This document shows, piece by piece, positions 47,101 to 57,470 of a stretch of DNA of 64,000 nucleotides (its first letter is position 1; every line of letters begins with the position of its first letter). The position numbers were made by a program, and so were the translations under genes. The DNA lies in the NCBI GenBank assembly GCA_024036415.1, contig JAMWET010000179.1, forward strand, positions 1-64,000. Direction: 5' to 3'. The notes under the pieces are model-generated. The model did no database searches. It was not told the origin of the DNA and was given only the letters and a program-made list of their open reading frames with translations. This stretch comes from Prochilodus magdalenae. Lineage: Eukaryota; Chordata; Actinopteri; Characiformes; Prochilodontidae.

Positions 47101-50100
47101 AACAACAACAAAGCAGAACGAGGAAAAAAAAACCGAAAAAAAAAAAAAGCGAAAAAAAAAAAACCACACGTCATTGTACCAGCAGGTTCAGGTTAACATT
47201 GTTGTCTAGTGTACCAATTCTAAATCTTTAAGTTAGCTGATATCCAGTATGGTGAAGAGGGACTCCATATAAGCTTATAATGATCAAGTCTGTACCTGTA
47301 GAGTAGTAAGAGTATGTTACTCTCTGAGCAAAAGCAGCCAGCTGTGCCATTGTTGAAGTCACTCTTCAAAAGGAGGCGGGACGGCTTTTTTCTCCAGTGT
47401 CTCAGGAGTACGCGCTTAGCTGTGGTAAGCAAAACCCCCACGCCAAACAATCCATCTCTTTTCGAAAGAAAGAGAGGTCAGAGTCTTGAAGTTCGGTGGT
47501 GGGAACCTAAGATAGACTTTTTGCAGAGATTTGGAACTCTTTTGTTTAGCACACTTCAAACATAATCTCTTGAATATTATTCCAACCAGTCCTTAAGTGC
47601 GTGGGCAGGACCAGGAAAAGAGAACATGCAGAATGGAGGCTCCACCTCCTCCACATCTCCAGACAAGAGTTCTCTACTGGCATTAGGTTCCATTTATATA
47701 ATTTGAAGTGGTTGTCTCGGTGCCATCTATGGCCATATAATTATTTTCAATTGAATAAACCCCCCCTAAAATGATTGCCCGCCTCTTTAAACACATTGTA
47801 TTGATAGTATTTAAAACATGAATCGCCCAAGTCCTTTGTAGGAATGTCATCGCCATGTCCCCTATCCATTGTTTTTTTTAACCTATTAGAGTAATGGGTC
47901 CGCAACACAATTGGGCTTCCTGCAGTGAGTCCGCATAGATCTTGGAGTGCAATACTTTATTTGATGGTGATTTAGTCATGTAATTCTTCAATTTGGGCTA
48001 CCAGTGGGACAGAGGAGGGGGCTGCCCCGAACCATTCACGACAGGGTGCTCCCAGCAAATTGGACATACCTCCAGAACTGGTTCTGTAGTGGTAATTTAT
48101 ATTTGTCTACTATTTGATTAAAGCTTAAGAAATATTTACGTAGTGTGACTGTCAAAATAGATGCATAACATAAATTGATCCCAGCATTTACACCCATAGT
48201 GCGCCAATTAACAGTTTTGCCTCCAACACGAATCAGTATTATTATTCCACAGAGGTGCCTGAGGAGACTTGAGCCAGTCCGACAGAGACGACCGATGCCC
48301 TATGAAATTTACACCATATTTCTTTAGAGTTATTAATAATAAGGTGGTCTGATCTGTAAGAAGTAACTTTGTGCCGAAATAGCTTGTAGACCACGGAGTT
48401 CAACCCGCACTATTAACGTCAATCTCTATCTGAACCAACGCTGGTTTATCTACCACTGACGTCATTACTTGGCAGCCATACTCTAAATGCTTTTATATAA
48501 ATAGCCCAAATAGTACCAGTTTTAAAAGTTAGTGAAGAGGAAAAGAAAAATCCCCCCTTTCTTTGTATGTGCTGTAATTTCTTTATTCCTAAACAAATGT
48601 TGTTGAATTGCCCCAAAGAAAATCTAGAATAAGAGTATCAAGATTCTAAAAAAGGAGTCAGTAATATCAGAGTCCGGTAGGTGGGATAATAAATAGTAGA
48701 TCAACGGGTGCACAGTCATTCATTTTTAAGCATGGAATGTATTTTGTCCCCCAGAGTGTAATGATGAATTTTAGTCCCATCTGCCCAAAATCTAATTTAT
48801 ATTTTCTGAAGTAAAATGGTTTGTATTTTCTCTCTAACCAGAATCTCTGTAATCAGGGGGTTATTAGAATACCCAAGTATGTGAATGCCCTTTTAAGGAC
48901 CAACGGAACTTCCATTGATGGAACAAAACAGAAGGGCAGTAGCCTGATATAGGCATAGCCTCTGACTTTTATCACCCAATTAATACGATATCCTGATAAA
49001 AGTGTTGAATTGAATTCCTCAATACAGTTTAATAGTGACAGGGATGATTTTTCGGGTTTGTGTTAGCAGTAGCAGCATATCGTCCGCCATATAGTACTGC
49101 TTATTGTATTTTGTTCATTACCCACTGTAAATTCCATGAATATTCTACATTATTTCTCACTTCTGTGCTAAGGGATCCAAGGCAAGTATGAACAACGCCC
49201 GGGCTCAAGGACACAGCGCCCTGTCTTGTTGATCTATGTGAATTGTAAAATGGGTCAGATATGGAGGACCAATAGTCAGTAACAACAGGCTATGTATGGA
49301 GTGTCATACAAGGTTTTTGATCCATGTAAATAAAGTTTTTTCCCCCAAGCCAAATCTTTTCAGTGTTTCAAAGAGATAGTCCCTCATTCTACACAATCAA
49401 GACGCCTTGGCAGCATCTAGCGATAGATAGAGCTATTGTTGGATGTGGGTGGAGTCATGTACAAGGTACTGTAAGTTTAATTTAAACGCCTGATATATTA
49501 TCTGGGAACTATAGACGATCTGGAATAAAGCCGGATTGGTCTCCAAATGGATTATACTTCCGATGACCTTCGACAAAGCGATTCGTGCCAAAACCTTTGA
49601 CAAAAGAATCTTCTGGTCACCATTAATTAAAGAGATGATAGGGCGATAGCCACTGAGGGTCTAAAGCATCTTTTCCTTTCTTGTACATATGAAGGAGATA
49701 ATTGCCAGTATGCATGGATTGTGGTTAATGTGCGCCTTTCTACACGCATCGTTAATACACCTCGAGGCAACAAAGGGGCCTAGAGAATATATCTTCAATG
49801 TGCTATGTAAAAATCGACAGGAAATCCATCCATCAAGCCCAGGGGACTTATTAAGTTGCATATTTTAATTGCTTGAATAAGTCTCCTCTAGTTGGTCAGT
49901 GGTGCTTCTAGAAAATTTTTATCTTCTTCCGAGAGTTGTGTAAGATTTAAGGTTGATAAAAAAAGTTAATCTTAACTTTTGCTTGTCTAAGTCACCGCCC
50001 CGTGATGTGTAAAGAGTGTTGTAGAATGATCTAAATGTTGTCATGTTATATTTGCTTAGACGTGAGGTGGAAATGTTCCCATCCGTCTGACGGTAACACC

Positions 50101-53100
50101 AGCTATAAAATTTATGCTGTCTTGTTGTCTTAAACGGTAGGCAGGCAAACAAGTCGACTAGGTCTTTCACCCATGGTTTCCTCAATATGTCTGCTTGGGT
50201 TCGAAATAAAGGCATATTCTGCTTTCTTAGTCATATAATTTGGTTTAATTGATATTTAATAGCGATTATTTTTATTTAGTGTACACCTGTCTGTAGTTTG
50301 AGAGTATGGAGATTTCAAGTTTCTTAAGTTCGCCTATTTTAACTCGTTGGATTCTCATTGCTATTTTCTTCCTAAAGGAAGCATAAGAAATAAATTCTCC
50401 CATCTTAAATATTGCTTTTAAAGGTATCCCCACCAAGTAGCAAGGTAGGGTACTATCTCGCTTGTACTAATTAGTTTCCTCAAAAAAACAAAATTTCATT
50501 TCTAATCATTTCGAGAAAATACACTATCTTTTAGTCTAGGGCATACATTTTTTGTTTAGACGCCATCTTGCGGCTTTTAGGAGTCTGTGAGATAATTTAG
50601 TTTAGGCTGAGGAAAACTGGGGCATGGTCTGACATAACTATATTACCTATGCTAGTACTTAGCAGAAGAAAAAAACCCGAGAGTAATCCACCGATGACTG
50701 AGAGATTAAGAAGTATGTGTCGATTCTTAGTATAGACATTATGGGGGGGTGAAAAGAATGAATAATCTCTTGTCCATCATGGATGCATCAATCTCCATCC
50801 ATATCTACTTTAAACCCAAATCAGGATGCTAACTGTCTGAATGGCAAACAGCTCTGACACTGCTCTCAATAATTACGTATGGGCTATATGGGCTCTAATC
50901 GTGATCTAGTATTTTGATTTAAAATCACCACCTAGTATTATCTGACAACATCTCCTAGATCTGAAAAAGAAGTTGTAGACAGATTGTGAAAGAATTCTGG
51001 TCTATCAGAGTTAGGTGAGCATAATATTAGCAGAGAGCAACTAAATAACTGGTTTATCCAATAGTTTGCCCTTGTGACTATTACAAAATCTGCCCTCTGG
51101 AATCAGTTAACACACCTCCGCTTTCATTAAAATGAACTGACTTTATTATCAAAATTGCAGAACCCCTCTACTTTTGTCGGTACCTGGGCTTGAAAACACT
51201 TTTCACACCACCCCAGATGATCATCTCAGCCCCTTTTTTAAAAGATTCTTTCTTATTTAGATTGCGTTTTCTTGGAACAAAGGCTAGCGTCGACTTTATA
51301 GATGATTTTAAAAATATGCTAAGATTTTTCGTTTTTCTTGATTACGTTATTAGTCCCTTAAGTTCCAGCTTCTGGCCTAGTTTTTTAAATCAATTGTGTT
51401 ACTTGCCATAGTGGTAACCAGGTAATTCATACGATTTGCAACATGTCCGGCCAAACAGAAATAATATCAGCAACTTGATCCTAGTGTGAGTAAACAATAC
51501 ATGGAACTTACAAACACCAAAACCTAGAGCAGGGAAAAACAGAACTATATACAAACCCTGATCATACTTCGGAGGACTGCACCCACAAACGTTGAACGTG
51601 AACCAACATAGGCTCACTTTGGGATTGAAAAAACCTGAGGGTGAATTCACCCCAAACTCGAACTTTCCCTCGCACCTTAGAACCAAATCTTACAATCTCT
51701 TGTAATCCCTGATCTCTTTTATTAAATGGAAAAGTAATTCAGGGGTGTATTCTTTGTCAGACCCCTGTGCACTCAGCAAGAGAACTATGAAGAGACAATC
51801 TGCTCTGTTTAAGGAAGGAAAAAAAAAACCTTTTGCCTAATTCCAAATATTGTTAGAAGTCAGATGAAAACTACCAGTAACAAAAACTTAATATCGTAAT
51901 TAATAATAACAAATACTGGTAAAGTAATAACTATTTATAATCTAACTAATCAGACAAAGTACCAGAGTGGCAGGCTAATAGGGCTTCAGACAGCGACAGG
52001 AAAACTGTCAGCAGCCTATTTATTCGATTTTAATTCTATAAATTAAATACTTACATCAGCCCTATTCTTGTGGTGATATTCTTTTTGGATGAACTCCGCC
52101 AGCTTCAGTGCAGGGAGTAGGTGAACGCGATGAGTACGTGCTCCCGGTTTGTGTGTGTTGATTTCCATATGTGTCGGGAAAGCGGTAAAAGTGTGGTCTA
52201 CACACGCCTTTACTCCTCCTCAAATCTAACTTGCTCATATGTCTGAACACATGACATTCTTTGATTCATGACGCGTTTGGAGTAGTTCCGGAGGAAGAAC
52301 ATAATCTGCCTGGCACCTTGCCAAAGAATATGTCCCCTTCTCCCGAGCCCTTCGAAGCATCTCCTCTTTCACACTGATAGCTTGAGCAAGTTACCATGAC
52401 AGGCCTCGGGTCCGGTTCCCTTCCCTGCTGGTCTCGTCTCGGCGGGCCGGTGGGAACACGGTGTGAGGCTCGTTGTATCTCCAGAGTTGGAAACCCGGGT
52501 GCCCAGCATTTCTGGAATCTCCCCGGCTGCAGAAACTGAATCATGTCGTCTCCCCTTTTAACTCTGGTATATACCAAAATTTTAAGATTAGCAACGTCGC
52601 CCTCTGTTTATCCCAATCATCGATATGCTCCAATCAATTTCCGCCCGCATTTTCCTCTTGGGATAGCTTCAATTCGTTGTTTGGTGTGTGTGAGCGGTGC
52701 CCTCTAACGCGGCAAGCCCGCTCTTCGGCCTCGTCTATGCGGAGTTTCAGCGTGCTACTTTTTTTTTCCCTCAATATCCTCCACGTAGCCTTAATTTCTT
52801 TTGTGTCCTTCTCGATATTTTGCGTGGACACACGAATCGCTCTCATCTCTGAAGCAAGAAAAGCCAGTGTGGGCTCACCAGCAACCGCTCCTGACACGGC
52901 CGTTGTATCCTCAAGTGGCCTGTTAACAAAGGCGTCCATTTTCTTGCTAGCTTTAGCCGGATGCGATGGCTGCAGATCTTTGAGTCTTGTGGGTACCTAT
53001 ATACTTATATCCACTGCTTGTTAGACTTATATCTGCTGCTTGCCAAAACATAAAACTAACATGGACATATAAGGGAATGTTCCAGAGAACGGAGTGTGCT

Positions 53101-54528
53101 ACGTGTAGAAAACTGCTTACGACTGATTTATTCAAAATCAGTTCTGTATAGGAGAATGGGAAGTGCCCGAGGTCACCAAACTGTCAAAGCAAGTGTAAAA
53201 ATAAGATAGGCGAGACACATCCAAGTATCGCTGGTCACGTCATCTTATCTAATTGTAATATGGGGAAATCACGCGCCAGGCATGCATTGAACACGCAACA
53301 GATAAACTAATTAGGAACTAGGGAGTGTTATAGATAGCGACAGGAGAACCAATAGGAGTGAACTACAATGGAGAAGGGAGTCAACTCACTATAAATTTTC
53401 ATCCACCAAGGTACACGGCGGACTACATGCGGTACAGCCTTGTGTGCACATGTGGTCTCCACAGCTCTGCAGACCTGTGAATAAACTACTTATATTCCAT
53501 GGACTGTCTCCTGACTGCTTTCTCACCACATCAACGAGCTCGCTGAGGCGGCGGATAAAGTCGACCTCAACAGTCTTTCGGGTTTCTCGGGCTGACATTG
53601 AAACTTTAATTCCTGAAGCTCAATAAACTATCCCCACTGCTGACCGTTGTGTTTTATGTAAGAAAATACAGGGGTAATTGTCGTTAGTTATATTTTCAAT
53701 GTCGGGTTTCAGGGAGCAACTTTCTATGCTGCCATCTCCGTCGAGAGCCCACGTGACCTCCCTTGTTTCGAATGTTTTAAACTTACATTGTATCATTGTT
53801 TTATGGACTGGATGTTTTTCATTGACTTTATGGATATTGAATAAGTAATGTAGCTGAAATGTGTTGGATTATTCACTGTATATGTTTAAAAAGGAGGCAC
53901 GGTGGCTGACTCACACTGGTATTGTGTGTATGTTGTGTACATCAGCCCCCTCACCAGGCTGCGCCACAGAATAAGCATCACAAAACAACTTTTAATAATC
54001 TCAACAGTATCACAGACACAGTCTCATGTGTCCAGAGAAACAGACACAAAGACCTTTTCTCCTTATTTCATCTTGAAAACTAAGAATTACCGTAGTTTGT
54101 AGTGCTGTAAGGAGAGCAAAACATACCCGTTCGATTTTTTAAATTTATTTGAGTCATTTTTAAATTGTAAATTATAAAGTCATGCGTCAAACCATATTAT
54201 AATTATGTGATCTTCTAAACTACTTATCCTCCTGGGTCTCTGGGGGATAAGGTGAGGGGACTGCTTAGACCTAACCCAGTGCGTATTGGGTAGGAAACAC
54301 TCCAGACAAACTTCCAGTCCATTGCAGGCCAAACACACATGCCACCATCACATGTAGTGGGCAATTCAGCATCTGCTATTCACCTGACAGTATGTCGTTG
54401 TGGGCTGTGGGGAAAGGACATGAGACCTCCACACAGAAAGAACGCTGGGCGCCCCAACCAGTAACTGAACCCAGGGCCTTCTTGCTGTGAGGCCACCGTG
54501 CTACTTATTGTGCCACAATGCAACCCTA

Positions 54529-54585
<57 letters not shown>

Positions 54586-54971
54586 TAATAATTTATTGTG
54601 TGTGGGTAATTAATTATTAATTGTTATATTATTATATAATTAATATTAATATTAATATTTGTAGTAGTTGTAATAGTAGTAGTATTATATATTAAACACA
54701 AGAAAACCAGCATCTATGGTATAAATAACCAGCATGTGTTTGTCCAGTGTTTACCCAGTGCTGGGATGCAAAATAACCCAGATTGGGTCGTTTTCTAGCC
54801 CAGCATTTTTACAGTGTTACATGTTCATTTTACGCTTTTTAAATGATAAAATAACTTGATGAAAGATAATAACAGAAGTAGAGAACAATATTTATAGGTC
54901 ATAAAAAACTTACCAGCTGTGGAGAGAGTGATTGTGGAGCAAAGAAGAATGAGAACCACACAGCTGTCCAT
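31765..54971 (-). CDS. Gene B: SRCR receptor, CD163/WC1-like, 13 SRCR domains
   Basis: Paralogue of gene A. Exons in transcription order: signal 54914-54971; SRCR1-12 at 46220-46522, 44950-45252, 44380-44688, 43693-43995, 43180-43491, 42758-43060, 42360-42665, 41949-42263, 41524-41838, 41102-41425, 38069-38398, 37619-37924; cassette 37380-37451; SRCR13 36862-37176; stalk 35724-35768; TM 35484-35642; tail 35259-35354, 34449-34511, 33737-33814, 33484-33543, 33321-33371, 31765-31814. All junctions are phase 1 and the total is 4,776 nt (1,591 residues). Oddities: a GC donor after SRCR7, lost cysteines in SRCR7, SRCR10 and SRCR11, and a one-base insertion in the last exon that shortens the tail. 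Six tyrosine motifs remain. Confidence 0.86.
33321..33371 (-). CDS. Gene B tail exon: YDDVISAR
   Basis: 51-nt phase 1-1 exon encoding [17 protein letters not shown]. Acceptor GGTTTACTAG, donor GTGAGT. Confidence 0.75.
33484..33543 (-). CDS. Gene B tail exon: YDDAV
   Basis: 60-nt phase 1-1 exon encoding [20 protein letters not shown]; counterpart of 13,692-13,751. Confidence 0.8.
33737..33814 (-). CDS. Gene B tail exon: YDDVITAG
   Basis: 78-nt phase 1-1 exon encoding [20 protein letters not shown] and ISGGAA; counterpart of 14,237-14,314. Confidence 0.8.
34449..34511 (-). CDS. Gene B tail exon: YEDV
   Basis: 63-nt phase 1-1 exon encoding [20 protein letters not shown] and S. Counterpart of gene C 62,598-62,660; gene A lacks it. 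Confidence 0.8.
35259..35354 (-). CDS. Gene B juxtamembrane tail exon: VYEEI
   Basis: 96-nt phase 1-1 exon: [20 protein letters not shown] and [12 protein letters not shown]. Same length and motif as gene A. Confidence 0.85.
35484..35642 (-). CDS. Gene B transmembrane exon
   Basis: 159-nt phase 1-1 exon. A Thr-rich stalk [20 protein letters not shown] leads into the hydrophobic segment [20 protein letters not shown], then LYQNRRLRR. Twelve codons longer than the gene A exon, all in the stalk. Confidence 0.88.
35724..35768 (-). CDS. Gene B Thr-rich stalk exon
   Basis: 45-nt phase 1-1 exon encoding [15 protein letters not shown]; shorter counterpart of the poly-Thr exon of gene A. Confidence 0.75.
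35769..36861 (-). other. Gene B intron between stalk and SRCR13
   Basis: About 1.1 kb. At 36,540-36,770 it contains weakly repetitive GTGAGTGAC-like words. No exon seen. Confidence 0.45.
36862..37176 (-). CDS. Gene B SRCR13 (membrane-proximal)
   Basis: 315-nt phase 1-1 exon, [20 protein letters not shown]; eight cysteines; counterpart of gene A SRCR10. Confidence 0.9.
37380..37451 (-). CDS. Gene B 72-nt cassette exon
   Basis: Acceptor AATACTTACAG, donor GTAAGA. Encodes [20 protein letters not shown] and RQCS. Same length, phase and two cysteines as the gene A cassette, though a third of the residues differ, which supports selection on the protein. Confidence 0.72.
37619..37924 (-). CDS. Gene B SRCR12
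   Basis: 306-nt phase 1-1 exon, [20 protein letters not shown]; eight cysteines; donor GTCTGC is weak. Counterpart of gene A SRCR9. Confidence 0.88.
38069..38398 (-). CDS. Gene B SRCR11
   Basis: 330-nt phase 1-1 exon, [20 protein letters not shown]; cysteine 2 replaced by Ser (WGTVSSDFW) as in gene A SRCR8. Confidence 0.9.
39590..40085 (-). repeat. Dispersed repeat, copy 2 (inverted relative to 8.0 kb)
   Basis: The end at 39,960-40,085, read on the minus strand, matches 7,975-8,080 (GGTGGGTGGGTTTGACATCA, TGTGACGTAAGCAAGGA). The full element boundary and family are unknown. Confidence 0.5.
40150..40260. repeat. (CT)n-rich low complexity
   Basis: CTCTCT run at about 40,168-40,206 followed by CTTT-rich sequence. 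Confidence 0.85.
40310..40815 (+). mobile_element. 3' end of a fish non-LTR-type repeat
   Basis: Contains the widespread fish phrases TTCCTCTCGAGGTTTC, GGGAGTTTTTCCTCGCCACT and TGACGCTGCTTTGAGACAAC, then GCGCTATACAAATAAA, and ends in a short (TTGA)n tail, as is typical of non-LTR 3' tails. Class is inferred from the tail. Confidence 0.55.
41102..41425 (-). CDS. Gene B SRCR10
   Basis: 324-nt phase 1-1 exon, [20 protein letters not shown]; cysteine 2 is Leu (RRVLLDSW) and there is an extra Cys (HMCVMGFNC), as in gene A SRCR7. Confidence 0.88.
41524..41838 (-). CDS. Gene B SRCR9
   Basis: 315-nt phase 1-1 exon, [20 protein letters not shown]; eight canonical cysteines plus one extra just before cysteine 1. 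Confidence 0.9.
41949..42263 (-). CDS. Gene B SRCR8 (subtype b)
   Basis: 315-nt phase 1-1 exon, [20 protein letters not shown]; eight cysteines; counterpart of gene A SRCR5. Confidence 0.9.
42360..42665 (-). CDS. Gene B SRCR7 (subtype a), missing cysteines 2 and 7
   Basis: 306-nt phase 1-1 exon, [29 protein letters not shown] has Gly for cysteine 2, and [15 protein letters not shown] lacks cysteine 7. In group B SRCR domains these two form a disulfide. Its donor is GCAAGT, a non-canonical GC site with an otherwise ideal context (TCAG before it). Confidence 0.82.
42758..43060 (-). CDS. Gene B SRCR6 (subtype b)
   Basis: 303-nt phase 1-1 exon, [20 protein letters not shown]; eight cysteines; LGCW in place of the usual LGCG. 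Confidence 0.9.
43180..43491 (-). CDS. Gene B SRCR5 (subtype a)
   Basis: 312-nt phase 1-1 exon, [20 protein letters not shown]; eight cysteines; one residue inserted at [12 protein letters not shown]. Confidence 0.9.
43693..43995 (-). CDS. Gene B SRCR4 (subtype b)
   Basis: 303-nt phase 1-1 exon, [20 protein letters not shown]; eight cysteines plus an extra one in [10 protein letters not shown]. Confidence 0.9.
44107..44151. repeat. (ATT)n microsatellite
   Basis: ATA/ATT trinucleotide run in the SRCR3-SRCR4 intron of gene B. Confidence 0.9.
44380..44688 (-). CDS. Gene B SRCR3 (subtype a)
   Basis: 309-nt phase 1-1 exon, [20 protein letters not shown]; eight cysteines. Confidence 0.9.
44950..45252 (-). 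CDS. Gene B SRCR2 (subtype b)
   Basis: 303-nt phase 1-1 exon, [20 protein letters not shown]; eight cysteines; VVCREQGCG has Gln for the usual Leu. Confidence 0.9.
45253..46219 (-). other. Gene B intron SRCR1-SRCR2
   Basis: About 1 kb with two poly-A runs (45,440-45,462 and 45,629-45,644). No exon seen. Confidence 0.5.
46220..46522 (-). CDS. Gene B SRCR1 (subtype a)
   Basis: 303-nt phase 1-1 exon, [20 protein letters not shown]; eight cysteines; two residues shorter between CGNAITAL and FGPGSG than other subtype-a domains. Confidence 0.9.
46523..47219. other. Gene B intron 1, 3' part: GA-rich and A-rich
   Basis: GAGAGAA-rich low complexity at 46,535-46,650 and A-rich sequence at 47,060-47,163. 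No exon seen. Confidence 0.5.
47220..52960 (-). mobile_element. Decayed L1-type LINE in intron 1 of gene B
   Basis: About 5.7 kb on the minus strand with the expected order of parts. ORF1-like segments at 52,266-52,939 include a coiled-coil-like stretch ([20 protein letters not shown]). Endonuclease traces are WNLR...NNVIKK near 51,340-51,371 and VMSDHAPVF near 50,612-50,638. Reverse-transcriptase traces are [10 protein letters not shown] near 49,830-49,860 and the [11 protein letters not shown] core near 49,055-49,095. The C-terminal part is [17 protein letters not shown] near 47,390-47,440. Stops and frameshifts throughout, so it is inactive. Confidence 0.75.
49055..49095 (-). pseudogene. 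LINE reverse-transcriptase catalytic box, frameshifted
   Basis: The minus strand reads TAT-G-GCG-GAC-GAT-ATG-CTG. One extra G separates Tyr from Ala-Asp-Asp of the YADD motif; the following LLLLTQT matches L1-type enzymes. Confidence 0.7.
53182..53597 (+). mobile_element. Candidate solo LTR
   Basis: A 416-bp segment bounded by TGTCA and TGACA. Internally it has promoter-like spacing on the plus strand: CCAAT at 53,349, TATAAAT near 53,389, and AATAAA at 53,480. No flanking duplication was found and the ends are uncertain; no retroviral genes adjoin it. Confidence 0.4.
53598..54224. other. Gene B intron 1, non-coding
   Basis: No exon seen. A GGAGGCACGGTGGCTGAC phrase at about 53,892 matches the start of a common teleost repeat. 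Confidence 0.4.
54225..54525 (-). repeat. Common teleost dispersed repeat (relic)
   Basis: On the minus strand it reads through GGTGGCCTCACAGCAAGAAG, GTGTGGAGGTCTCATGTCC and TGGACTGGAAGTTTGTC-like phrases of a very common fish repeat. Degraded. Confidence 0.55.
54531..54590. repeat. (TTA)n microsatellite
   Basis: ATT trinucleotide run of about 55 bases. Confidence 0.92.
54914..54971 (-). CDS. Gene B signal-peptide exon
   Basis: ATG at 54,971-54,969, [19 protein letters not shown], donor GTAAGT in phase 1; same 58-nt length as in gene A. Confidence 0.88.
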
Positions 54972-54974
54972 CTT

Positions 54975-55387
54975 CCTCACCTGCACACAGTCTGTTCAAC
55001 TCAGCAGCAGAACAAGCTTCACCTCCTCTCCCCCAGAGAGACTGAAGATACTGAGAGAAAAAGAGAGGGGGAGAGAGAGATATAAGCTCCCCACAGCCGC
55101 CAATCACACTCACTATTACCTTATTAGAAAGAGAAGAGGAAACCATCAAACATTTTCAGTGACAAATCAGAGGAGGCATTTTCTCTCCCTCCATATATAT
55201 CAAAAGAGCGTCAGCGCTGATGAACAGAACTCCACCTCCGTCTCTAGAGGAGTGTGTGTGAGGAGAGACGCTCACAGCAGTGTGGTGAGAAACACACCAA
55301 CATACAGGAGACTGACTTCAGAGAGGAAACCCTCCAGTGTAATACAGCACTAATGCTGCACCTGCAGAGACACACTGATAACCATCT

Positions 55388-55390
<3 letters not shown>
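54975..55390 (-). promoter_or_regulatory. Gene B 5' block (promoter/5' UTR)
   Basis: Nearly the same sequence as 27,114-27,575 apart from a much shorter GA tract. Contains TATATATGG (55,193-55,200), the GAGGAAACC reverse site and inverted CCAAT (CCGCCAATCAC on the plus strand). Confidence 0.65.

Positions 55391-55433
<43 letters not shown>
55388..55433. repeat. (CA)n microsatellite
   Basis: Pure CA repeat upstream of the gene B 5' block; gene A has CT/CA repeats at the same place. Confidence 0.95.
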
Positions 55434-55435
<2 letters not shown>

Positions 55436-56408
55436 GCAGGGTAGAATACAGAAACTCAGAAAACTAGTTTAGCTCTGAGTAAATATAAAACAAAACTTAT
55501 TCTCAGTTATTTTATTTATTTGAGCTGAAAATGCTGCGGTTTAAATATTCTGCTATCACCTTGTGTAAAGATGATCACAACTAATACAGAATAAGCTAAT
55601 TATTTACCAAATGCAATTAATTAATTAATTATGATGAATTTAATAAACACAATATACTTTTAGTATAATTTAATACCTTTTAATAACAATCATTAAACTT
55701 TTCACTTTTACACACATCATTAAAGTTCAGCTCTTACAGAAAGTGCTGTGATCAGTGCAGTACACAATATTCTCCACTAGATGGCAGTAGAAGATTATCA
55801 GTGAGTTCTGCGCTCACAGAGAGGAAGAGTTTTTACTGCCAGTGGTCTATTGTAGTTTCTGTGACACAGATACATAAAATAGATAGATACAAATAAAATA
55901 CCATATAAAATAAAATGCCTCATAAGAACATTTCATTTCATCACTTTAATTTAGATATTAAGAATTTGCATCTCTGCTCAGTGTCAGTTCTCTACAGGTG
56001 TGATACCAGAACACTGAAATTAAATATGAGATGAATGTATGTGAGGGAGCAAAACATTTTAATAAAGACATTCTGGTGGATTCTGTCCTTTTTTAGATTT
56101 TAAAACAATAATTATAATTTTAGGAAAGATTTGAGAAAAGATTCCATCCAGAACTAGAATCTATGGGTTGTGTTCACTGTGATGAAGATCCTGTTCAAAA
56201 GCACATCTTCTTAACTAAACACCAACTCCACATTTCACAACTCAAACACAGTTTTCTCTATACACACTAACTCTGTTACAACACAGCAAACCTGGTTCAG
56301 TATCCAGTCATTCTCTCAGAGCACCAGCACAGAGTCTCTGTTCAAGAGGAGCATAAAGTCAATCACTGCACAACCACTGTCAAAAAACTAAACTGCAGGG
56401 GGGTCTTG
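55434..56408. other. Non-coding stretch
   Basis: AT-rich, no gene seen. Confidence 0.5.
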
Positions 56409-57470
56409 TTAATCTGAACGGTCTTCAGCATTTGCCCACATGTTTTCGTCTAGATCACATCTGATATTGTCCCTTGCCACACACCTGGGACAGAAACTCT
56501 TGGCATGCGTTATCCACCCCTGGCAGTCTTCAGCTGAAATGTCTCTGCAGCCAGCATCCATTGCATCCAGGAGGGGCATTTGGTTATATGGTTGATGATC
56601 ATACACCTTCCACCTCCAGGCTGAAAAAAAATTCCTCAGTGGGGTTAGGGAAAGGCGAGTAGGGCAGGAGGAAAGAGGACAGCATTCTTGGATGGTCTGC
56701 AAACCAGTTTGTAATGACATGAGAATGGTGGAACGGTACATTGTCCCATGTAATCACAAATGTCCGAAAGAAGGAGGTCACTGTTATGGGGACCAATCTG
56801 GCATCTGTGAAGGACCAAACCAACACTTGAGATTGCAGCACACGTTATGATATTCCTCCTCTCTGACCCGGGACACTAATGTGGCTCTTTGTGACACCAC
56901 ACCTGGACATATCTGCTGGAGTTCCTTAACCCTCTCACTGTTCCTTTCAAAAGGCCTGTGTACAACTGCTTCATGTGAACTCTGTATTTTCTCAGAATCG
57001 GGCCAATGGTTGTCAGGCTAATGTTTTACTGTACCTTGTTATTTTCTATCTTTCAGTCTGAATTTCTCTTAAGTTTTATTCCACTGTCAGCAATGACCAT
57101 GTCTACAATGGCATGCTCCTGGTCTTCACTCAGGGGGTTTCCCCTTTCCCCAGAGGGAGGCAGACGCTGCATCCTTTCCCGTAAAGGAACAAAAATACAT
57201 CATGTGTATTAGCGGTGGGAGCGGTGGCCTGCAGGTACTATAAGATACAGCATCAGTAGTATATACGTGTAGAATGTGTTGTTTACCTGTTAGTTTGTTT
57301 AAAGTCCAGATAATGAAGGCCACAGTCGACCGTCTGAGGTTAGGCTGCACTCTTTCACCAGCCTCTCTCAGTGACAGACCATGGTTTATCACATGGTCTA
57401 TGATGGTGGCTCTAATTTCATCAGTGACAGTAGTTCTTACCCGTCGTTGAACGCCATCACGCATTCTTAC
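56409..57470 (-). mobile_element. Tc1/mariner-like transposon relic
   Basis: The N-terminal helix-turn-helix part at 57,270-57,464 reads TDEIRATIIDHVINHGLSLR and VQPNLRRSTV. The catalytic part at 56,600-56,770 reads FVITWDNVPFHHSHV and LLPYSPFPNPTEE, the DDE-type D and E context. The C-terminal part at 56,430-56,650 reads FFSAWRWKVYDHQP and CVARDNIRCDLDE. The parts are in different frames and the region between 56,841 and 57,270 is damaged, so it is inactive. Related to the relic at 3.3-4.0 kb. Confidence 0.72.

Noticed and set aside
47060..47163. A-rich tract as poly-A tail of the LINE
   Set aside because: The LINE is on the minus strand, so its tail should read as T on the plus strand; this tract is A on the plus strand.
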